Of a stretch of 25,381 nt of DNA, positions 1 through 6,925 are shown one piece after another (the first letter of the stretch is position 1; the number at the start of each line of letters is the position of its first letter). The notes under the pieces are model-generated. The model was not told the DNA's origin, made no database searches, and saw nothing but the letters and a program-made list of their open reading frames with translations. Source of the stretch: an uncultured Erysipelotrichaceae bacterium. GTDB lineage: Bacteria; Bacillota_I; Bacilli_A; RF39; UBA660. The stretch is from contig CACXJP010000013.1 in assembly GCA_902768065.1 (NCBI GenBank), forward strand, positions 1 to 25,381, given 5' to 3'. A program made the translations under genes and the position numbers.

Positions 1-130
1 TATTAATCATGGTAATAAAAACATTTATGAAATCAATCTATATGTGACAGGTTTAGAACAATTAAATAAATTATTACTTGTTTTAAATAAGAGTAGTTTT
101 GTTGAGAAAATAGAGAGGGCTATGAGATGA
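1..130 (+). CDS. relA: RelA/SpoT-type (p)ppGpp synthetase, C-terminal end (partial)
   Basis: This is the 3' end of a gene that begins outside the window. It reads in the frame starting at base 2 and stops at TGA 128-130. The last 42 residues contain INLYVTGLEQLNKLLLVLNK followed by a basic end, which fits the final beta-alpha-beta half of the ACT domain closing long RelA/SpoT proteins. Those proteins make and degrade the stringent-response alarmone (p)ppGpp. The stop overlaps the dtd start as ATGA, so the two are translationally coupled. The relA-dtd pair is classical Bacillota synteny and supports the name more than the short peptide does. Any other ACT-domain protein is possible from the peptide alone. 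Confidence 0.72.
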   Translation, partial: INHGNKNIYEINLYVTGLEQLNKLLLVLNKSSFVEKIERAMR

Positions 131-561
131 GAATACTTGTTCAAAGAAGTGGAGATGCTTCAGTAGTTGTTGATAATAAGGATATAGGTCACATAAAAAG
201 TGGCCTTGTTTTACTTGTTGGTTTTACTGAGGGGGATACGATCGATAGTATAAAATATTTAGTTAATAAGGTTGTAAATTTGAGAATTTTTCCAGATGAT
301 AATGATGTAATGAATAAAAGTATTCTTGATTACGGTGGAGAGATTTTATCTATATCACAATTTACTTTATATGCTGATACTAAAAAAGGTAATAGACCAA
401 GTTATATAAAAGCATTAGGTGGAGAAGATGCTATTAAATTATATGATATGTTTAATGAGGAATTAGGAAAATATGTTCATGTGGAAACTGGAGAGTTTGG
501 GGCTGATATGATTGTTAATATATCTAATATAGGTCCTACTACTATAATGTTAGAAAAATAA
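127..561 (+). CDS. dtd: D-aminoacyl-tRNA deacylase
   Basis: This enzyme hydrolyses D-aminoacyl-tRNAs (and glycine mischarged on tRNA-Ala), recycling the tRNA and keeping D-residues out of protein. It is a cytoplasmic dimer. The 144-residue length is normal for the DTD family. The N-terminus MRILVQRSGDASVVVD is typical. The hallmark SQFTLYAD motif lies at residues 77-84 and the Gly-Pro motif that gates the active site is at 136-137 (NIGPTT). The start ATG at 127 overlaps the upstream relA stop by four bases, as expected for relA-dtd coupling in Bacillota. A strong intrinsic terminator follows directly, so dtd is the last gene of that operon. The identification is secure. Confidence 0.96.
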   Translation: MRILVQRSGDASVVVDNKDIGHIKSGLVLLVGFTEGDTIDSIKYLVNKVVNLRIFPDDNDVMNKSILDYGGEILSISQFTLYADTKKGNRPSYIKALGGEDAIKLYDMFNEELGKYVHVETGEFGADMIVNISNIGPTTIMLEK

Positions 562-587
562 AGATACTATTTTAGTATCTTTTTTTT
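562..587 (+). terminator. Intrinsic terminator after dtd
   Basis: A perfect 8-bp stem AGATACTA / TAGTATCT (562-569 with 573-580) encloses a TTT loop. A run of seven T (581-587) follows, immediately after the dtd stop codon. Confidence 0.9.
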
Positions 588-626
588 AATCTTTGATATA
601 TAATATTAATTTGTATTGGGGGATAT

Positions 627-1778
627 ATGGTTAACACATCAACAGGACAATTATTTGAACAACTTAGTGATGCTGAAAAAAGTATTAGATCTAAGAATAA
701 TAATTCCGATCAGAAGTTAGCACTTGCTAATTATATCGGAAATTTATATTGTGCTCTAATATGTTTGGGACGTAGTGATATTAGTTTTAATAAAAATAAA
801 GTATTTGGAGGAAAGAAGAATTACTCTAAGTTTGTTAAACATATTAATTCTTATTCTGATAAATTAATAAAAAATTATATTGATAATAAGGAATTCCATA
901 AAGATTATTTCTATGAAATAATTCCTGATGTAGAAGAATTTAATTGTATGATGATGCATACTAAAAATAAGGAAAAATACTTTTCTAAAAAAGAGTTTAT
1001 GGATATTCTATTTCAATTTATGAAGAGTATTAATCAAGATGAGTTATTTGATAAATTATGTAAAAATGGCGATATTTATTCATCTAAAATGGGTAATGAT
1101 ATTGGAAATGATGGGTTTACTTTATATAATCCTTTGAATAAGCAAACGGATTTATTTGTAAAGAATTTAAAATATAATCTACGAGCTATGAATATATTAG
1201 TTCATGAAATAGGGCATGCGTATGATTTAAGTACTTTGAGTGGAGATGTTCATGAATATAATAATTATTTTTATCTATCATTATATGGAGAAGTAATGTC
1301 TAGATTATTTGAAAGATTATTTTTAGATTTTCTTAGAAAGAAAAATATAGCTTATGAAAATGTAATTGAGAAACAAATAGATTATAATTTACTTAATCAT
1401 GATTTTTTATTACAGGCTTTTATATTAAGTTTATTGGATGATGACTTTATTTTGGAAGATAAATATTTAAATTGTGATAGTGATGAAATAGTTGATATGA
1501 TTGGTAGTTATTTTATTGATAAGAAATTTATTAAAAACTATATTGAAGGTATTATTTCTTTTGACTTATCTGAGATTTATAACTATGCTTATGGAGATAT
1601 AATTTCATTATTCTTATTTGATGAAGTTAATAAATATGGATTTGATAATGAGATGATTGAATATTTTTTAAGAAATAGATGTGAATTATTTAGTGAAGAT
1701 TTTCTAAGAGAATGTGGATTTGGACCAGTTAATTATGTTAAATTGTATAAAAAAATTAATAAACATTTAATAAAATAA
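627..1778 (+). CDS. Putative zinc metallopeptidase, M3-like HExxH protein
   Basis: This 383-residue protein has no signal peptide or membrane segment and is probably cytoplasmic. It contains a clear zinc-protease motif, LVHEIGHAYD, with H193-E194 and H197. A candidate third ligand, E222, lies in GEVMSRLFERLF. The 25-residue gap from H197 to E222 equals the H477-E502 spacing I recall for thimet oligopeptidase. HExGH followed by a Glu-led helix resembles peptidase family M3 (oligoendopeptidase F), although this protein is much shorter than the usual ~600 residues and lacks the second His of HExGHxxH (Asp200 there). A peptide-cleaving role is inferred and the substrate is unknown. The ATG at 627 has a G-rich sequence (GGGGG) nine bases upstream. 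A TATAAT at 599-604 could be the -10, but no good -35 was seen. Confidence 0.7.
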   Translation: MVNTSTGQLFEQLSDAEKSIRSKNNNSDQKLALANYIGNLYCALICLGRSDISFNKNKVFGGKKNYSKFVKHINSYSDKLIKNYIDNKEFHKDYFYEIIPDVEEFNCMMMHTKNKEKYFSKKEFMDILFQFMKSINQDELFDKLCKNGDIYSSKMGNDIGNDGFTLYNPLNKQTDLFVKNLKYNLRAMNILVHEIGHAYDLSTLSGDVHEYNNYFYLSLYGEVMSRLFERLFLDFLRKKNIAYENVIEKQIDYNLLNHDFLLQAFILSLLDDDFILEDKYLNCDSDEIVDMIGSYFIDKKFIKNYIEGIISFDLSEIYNYAYGDIISLFLFDEVNKYGFDNEMIEYFLRNRCELFSEDFLRECGFGPVNYVKLYKKINKHLIK

Positions 1779-1795
1779 GTAATTATTTACTTTTT
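1777..1795 (+). terminator. Weak hairpin after the metallopeptidase gene
   Basis: A 6-bp stem AAGTAA / TTACTT (1777-1782 with 1787-1792) is followed by TTT. It begins within the stop codon and its 3' arm overlaps the -35 of the next gene's promoter. The stem is short and AT-rich, so termination here is uncertain. Confidence 0.4.
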
Positions 1796-1814
1796 AAACG
1801 ATTTGTGGTATAAT
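1786..1814 (+). promoter_or_regulatory. SigA-type promoter for the 199-residue unknown gene
   Basis: The -35 is TTTACT (1786-1791), followed by a 17-base spacer and a consensus -10 TATAAT (1809-1814). The preceding TGG gives an extended -10 (TGnTATAAT). A strong AAGGAGGG ribosome binding site and ATG follow at 1848. Confidence 0.8.
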
Positions 1815-1847
1815 ACGCTTATTCATTGAAAAGGAGGGTTAATATAA

Positions 1848-2447
1848 ATGGAAAAAGTTAGTCAAGAAATAAAGTTTATTTATGGAGAACCTTTTGTAGG
1901 TTTTTATCAGTTGAAATTACCTCAAGAATATCATTTTTCACATCCAACATTTATGAAAGATGTTCAGGAAATTAATGAAGAATATAGAGAATTAGTAGAG
2001 TATGTTCCAGTTGCAGTATGGAATGGTGCTTCTGTTACTATAGAAGATGTTGAATACTTACTTACTTTAAAAACGAAATTTGTTACTAATTTAAGAAATG
2101 ATTTAGCTGTGTTTCATGAAAAAAATTGGGTTGATTTGTCAGAGTTTGTAATGGGAAATTATTATTTAGGAACAAAAAACATAAATATTGAAACTTACAA
2201 AATGAATAATGGTTTAAATGTTGATGATGTAGATGATGATATTAGACTTGCTATTAATAAAATTGAACATTTAAAAAAATCAAATCCAATTGTAAGAGAA
2301 TATATTGCCATGTCTGCTTATCTTGTTCAGTTAGAAAGAGAAATTGCTGAATTAAAATTAATTGCAGAATCATTAAAATCTGCTCCAAAAAAAGATTCAT
2401 CTAATCTTTGTTTGTTTCAAGAAGTTGTAAAAAAGCATAGAAAATAG
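1848..2447 (+). CDS. Conserved-type hypothetical protein, 199 residues
   Basis: I do not recognise this protein. It has no signal peptide, no transmembrane segment and no metal or nucleotide-binding motif. The first half is mixed alpha/beta in appearance (FIYGEPFVGFYQLKLPQEYH near the N-terminus). The middle has an acidic stretch, NVDDVDDDIR. The last ~60 residues are helix-prone with heptad-like hydrophobics (YLVQLEREIAELKLIAESLK), suggesting a coiled coil or dimerising helix. It has its own near-consensus promoter, a strong AAGGAGGG ribosome binding site and a terminator, so it is expressed as a single-gene unit. It occupies the place between dtd and the hisS T-box where B. subtilis carries yrvJ, but it does not look like the YrvJ amidase. 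It is probably a soluble cytoplasmic protein. Confidence 0.75.
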   Translation: MEKVSQEIKFIYGEPFVGFYQLKLPQEYHFSHPTFMKDVQEINEEYRELVEYVPVAVWNGASVTIEDVEYLLTLKTKFVTNLRNDLAVFHEKNWVDLSEFVMGNYYLGTKNINIETYKMNNGLNVDDVDDDIRLAINKIEHLKKSNPIVREYIAMSAYLVQLEREIAELKLIAESLKSAPKKDSSNLCLFQEVVKKHRK

Positions 2448-2469
2448 TAGTATTTATGCTTTTTCTTTT
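2430..2469 (+). terminator. Intrinsic terminator after the 199-residue unknown gene
   Basis: The outer stem AAAAAGCATA (2430-2439) pairs with TATGCTTTTT (2455-2464), and an inner AATA/TATT closes a GTAG loop. A T-rich tract follows. The stop codon TAG (2445-2447) lies inside the hairpin. Confidence 0.8.
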
Positions 2470-2488
2470 GTATAAAATAAAAAAAGAA

Positions 2489-2517
2489 TTGTTTAATTGC
2501 TTAATTTGTTTTATAAT
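2489..2517 (+). promoter_or_regulatory. Promoter of the hisS-aspS T-box transcript
   Basis: TTGTTT (2489-2494) is followed by a 17-base spacer and TATAAT (2512-2517). Transcription would begin near 2524, just before the base of T-box Stem I. Confidence 0.8.
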
Positions 2518-2522
2518 ATAAA

Positions 2523-2710
2523 TAACTTTGTTGGAAAGAGTAGTTTTATAATAATATTTAGAGAGAGTATGGTTGGTGAAAATACTTTATTTAGTAAAAT
2601 GAAGACATCTGTTAAATACAAAGCGTGTAACTACGTTATAAGTATTAGAGTATAAATTAAGGTGGCACCACGAGAGCTTTCTCGTCCTTATAGGTGGCAT
2701 CTTTTTATTT
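2523..2710 (+). promoter_or_regulatory. T-box leader (tRNA-sensing riboswitch) of hisS-aspS
   Basis: All T-box parts can be traced. The Stem I base is CTTTGT/ACAAAG (2526-2531 with 2618-2623). The helix above the specifier loop is TTTTAT/GTAAAA (2544-2549 with 2594-2599). The distal arm AGTAT/ATACT (2566-2570 with 2582-2586) has a GGTTGGTG-containing loop preceded by AGAGAG. The T-box core AAGGTGGCACCACG lies at 2659-2672. The antiterminator is AAGG/CCTT plus ACGAGA/TCTCGT (2670-2675 with 2680-2685), leaving the tRNA-binding bulge TGGCACC. The competing terminator pairs GGTGGCACC (2661-2669) with GGTGGCATC (2693-2701), with one G-G mismatch, and is followed by TTTTTATTTT. The candidate specifier GACAT (2604-2608) holds both GAC (Asp) and CAT (His). 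The bulge base C2666 would pair with a G73 discriminator. Uncharged tRNA should permit readthrough into hisS-aspS. Confidence 0.95.
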
Positions 2711-2726
2711 TATTAGGAGGGATTTT

Positions 2727-4100
2727 ATGATAAAGAGACAAAAAGGTTGTAATGATTTATTTGGAAGAGAAGCTAAAGTATGGAAGTATGTTGATCAAGT
2801 AATTGATGCTTTAATGGAGAAGTATAATTATAATTATATTCGTACTCCAATAATTGAAGCTACTGAATTATTTCATAGAGGTGTAGGAGAAACTACTGAT
2901 ATTGTTACTAAAGAAAGCTATGATTTTGAAGATAAGGGTGGAAGAAAAATTACTTTAAGACCTGAAGGTACTGCAGGAGTTGTTAGAAGTTATATTGAAA
3001 ATAAAATGTATGGTGATCCTAATCAACCTGTAAAAGTATATTATAATGGAACAATGTATAGATATGAGAGACCTCAATCTGGAAGAGATAGAGAACTTAC
3101 TCAATTTGGTATGGAAATACTTGGCAGTGATGATCCGTTATCTGATGCAGAAATTATTAGTGCTGCTGTTAATCTTTATAAAACTTTAGGACTAAAAGAA
3201 ATTAAAGTTAACTTAAATACTTTAGGTGATAATGAATCTAGAAATGCTTATAGAGATGCTTTAATCAAACATTTTAAACCACATATTAAAGACTTTTGTG
3301 AAGATTGTCAGGAAAGATTAGAAAAAAATCCTTTAAGAATATTAGATTGTAAAGTTGATCATGATAATGAAATAATGAAGAGCGCTCCAAAGACTTTAGA
3401 TTATCTAAATGATGAGAGTCGTGATAGATTTGAGCGTGTTCAAGAGTACTTGGATATTATGCAAATTAATTATGAAATAAATCCAAGTATTGTTAGAGGA
3501 CTTGATTATTATAATCATACAGTATTTGAGATAGAGGCTAAAGTAGAAGGATTTGGTTCTAATAATGTAATTGGAGCTGGTGGAAGATATAACGGTCTTG
3601 TTAATCAATTAGATGGTCCTCAAACTCCATGTGTTGGATTTGCTACTGGTATAGGAAGAGTTGTAATGGCACTTGAGTTAGAAAAAGTAAAATTACCAAT
3701 TGTAGAAGATATTGATTTATTCTTGATGTATGTTAATGAAGATGAAAAGAAATATGCGGCATATTTAACACAAGAATTAAGACTTGCAGGATTTATTGTT
3801 GAGACAGAATATACTGGAAGAGGATTAAAAGGACAATTTAAACAGGCTGATAGATTAAATAGTAAATTTACTTGTGTTTTAAATAGTGAAGACTTAGATA
3901 ATAATGAAGTTAAGATTAAAAATAATAAAACAAAAGAAGAAGAAATTATTTCTTTAGATGTATTAATCTATTATTTAGATGAAAAACTTAATACTGAATT
4001 TGGTGAAGAGTTTGAAGATGATTGTGAATGTGGATGTGGACATCATCATGGAGATGAACATGAGTGCTGTGGACACTGTCATCATGAGGAGGAAGAATAA
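2727..4100 (+). CDS. hisS: Histidyl-tRNA synthetase with Cys/His-rich C-terminal tail
   Basis: This class II synthetase charges tRNA-His in the cytoplasm. Motif 2 includes TLRPEGTA (residues 76-83) and the YRYERPQSGRDRELTQFG region. The histidine-specific motifs are RGLDYYNH (257-264) and GGRYNGLV (285-292). A C-terminal anticodon-binding domain follows. I chose the ATG at 2727, which sits after a TTAGGAGGG ribosome binding site. An in-frame start at 2694 lies inside the T-box terminator and must be wrong. The chosen start gives 457 residues. About 425 is usual; the excess is a tail with six Cys (433, 435, 437, 447, 448, 451), seven His and many acidic residues, which looks metal-binding. The stop overlaps the aspS start (TAATG), and the final Glu codons supply GAGGAGGAA as the aspS ribosome binding site. 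Confidence 0.97.
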   Translation: MIKRQKGCNDLFGREAKVWKYVDQVIDALMEKYNYNYIRTPIIEATELFHRGVGETTDIVTKESYDFEDKGGRKITLRPEGTAGVVRSYIENKMYGDPNQPVKVYYNGTMYRYERPQSGRDRELTQFGMEILGSDDPLSDAEIISAAVNLYKTLGLKEIKVNLNTLGDNESRNAYRDALIKHFKPHIKDFCEDCQERLEKNPLRILDCKVDHDNEIMKSAPKTLDYLNDESRDRFERVQEYLDIMQINYEINPSIVRGLDYYNHTVFEIEAKVEGFGSNNVIGAGGRYNGLVNQLDGPQTPCVGFATGIGRVVMALELEKVKLPIVEDIDLFLMYVNEDEKKYAAYLTQELRLAGFIVETEYTGRGLKGQFKQADRLNSKFTCVLNSEDLDNNEVKIKNNKTKEEEIISLDVLIYYLDEKLNTEFGEEFEDDCECGCGHHHGDEHECCGHCHHEEEE

Positions 4101-5410
4101 TGACTATAAGTGAAGTTAAAAACCATTTTGATGAAGAAGTTGAAATAAGTGGTTTTGTTGATGAAATTAGAAATTTAAAATGGGTACAATTTGTAGTACT
4201 TAGGGATCATACTGGTAAAGTACAAATTACTATTGAAAAGAGTGAAGAGGCTAATAAAGAGTTAGTTGAAATAGTAGATAACTTAACTGTTGAATCTACT
4301 TTAAAAGTTACTGGTAAAGTAATGGATGCCCCTAAAGTAAAAATGGGTGGAGTTGAAATTATTCCTAGTAAAATAGATGTAACTTCAAAAAATGTTGGAG
4401 AATTGCCATTTAATTATAAAGATATTTCTACAGTTAATTTAGATACTAGACTTGATTATAGATATATTGATTTAAGAAGTGATAAGAATATCTTAATGTT
4501 TCAAATTCAAAGTACTTTAGTAAGATATATGAGAGAGTATCTATATAATAATGGATTTACAGAGATACATACACCTAAACTATTAGGAGCTGCATCAGAG
4601 TCTGGATCTGAGGTTTTTGAAGTTAAATATTTTGATAGAAAAGCTTATCTTGCACAAAGTCCACAATTTTATAAACAAATGGCTTTAGCAAGTGGATTTG
4701 GTAAAGTATTTGAAGTTGCTCCTTGTTTTAGAGCAGAGAATTCTAATACTTCTAGACATGCAACTGAATTTACTTCATTTGATGTAGAGTTTGCATATAT
4801 TAATGATTTTAATGATGTAATGAATTTAGAAGCTGAGATGCTTACTTATGCTTTTTCAAAAGTTAGTGAATTATATGGTGATAAAATTAAAGAGGTATTT
4901 GATTCTGAGATAATTGTTCCTAAGGGAGAATTCCCTAAGATGAGACTTGCTGATATATATAAAGAATTAGAAGAAAGATACGACTACAAAGTTGAAGAAA
5001 GTGATAAGAATGATCTTACTACTGAGGCTGAAAGATTATGTTATAAACTTGCTCAAGATAAATTTGGCTCAGAATTCCTATTTGTTGTAGATTTCCCAGC
5101 TGAGAAACGTGCTTTCTATCATATGAGAGATGAAAATGGAATACTTCAAGGATATGATTTAATTTGGAGAGGTGTAGAAATTACAACAGGTGCTCAAAGA
5201 GAACATAGATATGAGGAAATTGTTAAATCTGCTAAAGAAAAAGGACTAGGAGAAGATGTTAAATTCTATTTAGATTTCTTTAAACATGGATGTCCTCCAC
5301 ATGGTGGATTTGCAATAGGAGTAGATAGACTTACAATGCTACTTTTAAATATTCCAAGTGTTAAAGAAACTGAATTCTTATTTAGAGGGCCTAATAGGTT
5401 AGCACCATAA
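4100..5410 (+). CDS. aspS: Aspartyl-tRNA synthetase, short archaeal-type (likely Asp/Asn nondiscriminating)
   Basis: This class IIb synthetase has an N-terminal OB-fold anticodon-binding domain (about residues 1-100) and a catalytic domain. Motif 2 is FRAENSNTSRHATEFT (Arg211) and motif 3 is GGFAIGVDRL (402-411, Arg410). It ends in GPNRLAP, like the RLxP ending of AspRS rather than AsnRS. At 436 residues it lacks the GAD insertion of the ~590-residue bacterial AspRS, so it is the archaeal/AspRS2 type. In bacteria that type often also charges tRNA-Asn, with GatCAB then amidating Asp to Asn. That activity is inferred; no gat genes are visible here. It is co-transcribed and translationally coupled with hisS, under the upstream T-box. 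AsnRS is the main alternative but fits less well. Confidence 0.93.
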   Translation: MTISEVKNHFDEEVEISGFVDEIRNLKWVQFVVLRDHTGKVQITIEKSEEANKELVEIVDNLTVESTLKVTGKVMDAPKVKMGGVEIIPSKIDVTSKNVGELPFNYKDISTVNLDTRLDYRYIDLRSDKNILMFQIQSTLVRYMREYLYNNGFTEIHTPKLLGAASESGSEVFEVKYFDRKAYLAQSPQFYKQMALASGFGKVFEVAPCFRAENSNTSRHATEFTSFDVEFAYINDFNDVMNLEAEMLTYAFSKVSELYGDKIKEVFDSEIIVPKGEFPKMRLADIYKELEERYDYKVEESDKNDLTTEAERLCYKLAQDKFGSEFLFVVDFPAEKRAFYHMRDENGILQGYDLIWRGVEITTGAQREHRYEEIVKSAKEKGLGEDVKFYLDFFKHGCPPHGGFAIGVDRLTMLLLNIPSVKETEFLFRGPNRLAP

Positions 5411-5411
5411 T

Positions 5412-5440
5412 AAAAATAGTATTTTATATACTATTTTTTT
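5412..5440 (+). terminator. Intrinsic terminator after aspS
   Basis: An 8-bp stem AATAGTAT / ATACTATT (5415-5422 with 5428-5435), extendable by A-T pairs, has loop TTTAT. A T run extends to 5440, two bases after the tandem TAATAA stops. Confidence 0.88.
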
Positions 5441-5505
5441 GTTATAATTATACTTTAATTTTTTTTTGTTATTTGATATACTTGTTTTAGAATAGGGTGT
5501 CATAT

Positions 5506-6111
5506 ATGAGAAAAAAGAAAATTGAAAAATTGAATATACATGACATAAATAAGAACAATAGTAAAGATATATCTCATACAATAAATAAGATAAAAGAAAA
5601 TGAATGGAAATATATGGTGATTCTTGTTGCTTTCTTTATGACGTTGTTCTTTGTTATTGGTTATGTTTCTCTTAGAGTTAAGACTCTATCATTTTTTGAT
5701 TATACCAGTGATTTTAATGGTGCATATGTTTCGCTTTCAAGTAATGTTATTACGTTAGATGAAAATGATAAAATGAGTGATAGTATGGGACTTAGTAGTA
5801 GTGGAATTGATTTGGTGTTTCAAAATACTATTAATGAGGATTTTAATTATAAAATAATTCTAGTTGAAGATCTTGATATGAAAAATAAATGTGGTTGTTC
5901 AAGTGAAGGATTTAATATACAAGATATTAGATATTCTCTTAATGGATCAACAGTAAAGAGCTTATCAAATCAAAATATGCTACTTACAACTGGATATTTA
6001 GAGATGGGGAAGAAAGATAAAATTAATCTTAAAATATGGTTAGATAAAAATAGTCAGAGTTCAGGGCATTTCCATGGTAGAATATTTTTTGAGAAAATAG
6101 AAGAAGATTAG
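5506..6111 (+). CDS. Membrane-anchored extracytoplasmic protein with TasA/camelysin-like beta domain
   Basis: The ATG at 5506 is preferred over GTG 5497 because AGGGTG lies just upstream; this gives 201 residues. The lysine-rich N-terminus is cytoplasmic. One membrane segment (about residues 36-57, VILVAFFMTLFFVIGYVSL) follows and appears not to be cleaved. The outer domain has a pattern I associate with TasA/CalY-like fibre and SipW-substrate proteins: NGAYVSLSSNVITL, a long beta-rich stretch, a Cys pair in KCGCSSEG, then LKIWLDKNSQSSGHFHGRIFF. The final LWLD...GK/RIF pattern is the most recognisable part. The role is probably structural at the cell surface, but this is weakly supported. The gene is a single unit between the aspS terminator and a convergent terminator, and it interrupts otherwise conserved synteny between aspS and the 6S-like RNA. 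Confidence 0.72.
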   Translation: MRKKKIEKLNIHDINKNNSKDISHTINKIKENEWKYMVILVAFFMTLFFVIGYVSLRVKTLSFFDYTSDFNGAYVSLSSNVITLDENDKMSDSMGLSSSGIDLVFQNTINEDFNYKIILVEDLDMKNKCGCSSEGFNIQDIRYSLNGSTVKSLSNQNMLLTTGYLEMGKKDKINLKIWLDKNSQSSGHFHGRIFFEKIEED

Positions 6112-6127
6112 TTAATCTTCTTTTTTT
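6101..6127. terminator. Bidirectional terminator between convergent genes
   Basis: A 9-bp stem AAGAAGATT / AATCTTCTT (6101-6109 with 6114-6122) is followed by T6123-6127 on the plus strand, with a shorter T tract on the minus strand. Both convergent stop codons (6109-6111 plus, 6112-6114 minus) fall in the hairpin. Confidence 0.85.
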
Positions 6128-6876
6128 ATGAAATTCTTTATTAAATGTAATGTTTCTTTTTCTTTGTCTATGTATGAAAAGTGTCCAGCATTATTAAACG
6201 TTATTAATATAGATTTCTTTATGATTTTTTTTAATTTTTTTGCATTTTTTATAGGTGTATCTCTATCATTTTTTCCCCATATAATTAGTGTGGTGTTATG
6301 TATTTTTTTATAGTACTTATATAGATTTTCATTAATTATGTTTTTAAATGTCTTATACATATTATTTGGTAGAGATAGATAATCTTGTGAAGAATATTTT
6401 AAAAACAATTTTCTTCTAAATCTATATTTTTTTTCAAGTGGTAGAAGATTTGTTAATAATTTTAGGATTTTGTAGTAGAGTGTTTTAATCTTTAGTATAA
6501 TGTTTATTCTTTTTATTCCTGCGACATCAATTAATATTAATTTATTAATTTTTAAGTGATATTTTCCTAATAATATTGATGAAATTCTTCCTCCAAAAGA
6601 ATGGGCAATAATTATAATATTTGATAGATTTTTCTCCTCGATAAAAGAATATATTATTTCTGAATAATTGTAGATTGTTAAGTCTTTTTTTGGGGTAGGA
6701 CTATTTCCAAATCCTGGATAATCTATAATATAAATTGTATTTTCTTTTTTTAATTCATTTATGATAGTATTAAAAGTTTGTCTAGTATTTCCCCATCCAG
6801 GAAGTATTAGAATAGTGTTTTTTGAGGTACCAATCTTTTCATAATAAATGTTTATAGTATGATATTTGTAATACAT
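6112..6876 (-). CDS. Alpha/beta-hydrolase fold protein
   Basis: This 254-residue cytoplasmic protein has the complete alpha/beta-hydrolase triad. The oxyanion region is ILPGWGN, the nucleophile elbow is AHSFGG (Ser near residue 94), the acid is in IIWGKNDRDTP and the histidine is in NNAGHFSYIDKE near the C-terminus. YPGFGNSPTP is the usual loop of small-ester and lipid hydrolases of the family. The substrate cannot be read from the sequence. The middle (about residues 120-190) is a Lys/Leu-rich helical cap. The ATG at 6876 is preceded on the minus strand by AGGTGA. The gene is divergent from the 6S-like RNA, converges on the TasA-like gene, and is a single unit. It was probably inserted into the conserved aspS-tcdA interval. 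Confidence 0.88.
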   Translation of the reverse strand: MYYKYHTINIYYEKIGTSKNTILILPGWGNTRQTFNTIINELKKENTIYIIDYPGFGNSPTPKKDLTIYNYSEIIYSFIEEKNLSNIIIIAHSFGGRISSILLGKYHLKINKLILIDVAGIKRINIILKIKTLYYKILKLLTNLLPLEKKYRFRRKLFLKYSSQDYLSLPNNMYKTFKNIINENLYKYYKKIHNTTLIIWGKNDRDTPIKNAKKLKKIIKKSILITFNNAGHFSYIDKEKETLHLIKNFIKKED

Positions 6877-6925
6877 AAAATCACCTAGTTTAGTTTATGT
6901 ATTTTAGTAAATATTGTGAAAATAC

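Noticed and set aside
2694..2726. Upstream in-frame start for HisRS adding 11 residues
   Set aside because: It lies inside the T-box terminator stem and poly-T tract and has no ribosome binding site. ATG 2727 has TTAGGAGGG and the normal HisRS N-terminus.
3405..3608. Minus-strand 67-residue ORF inside hisS
   Set aside because: Antisense shadow of a certain gene with low-complexity I/S/N content and no ribosome binding site.
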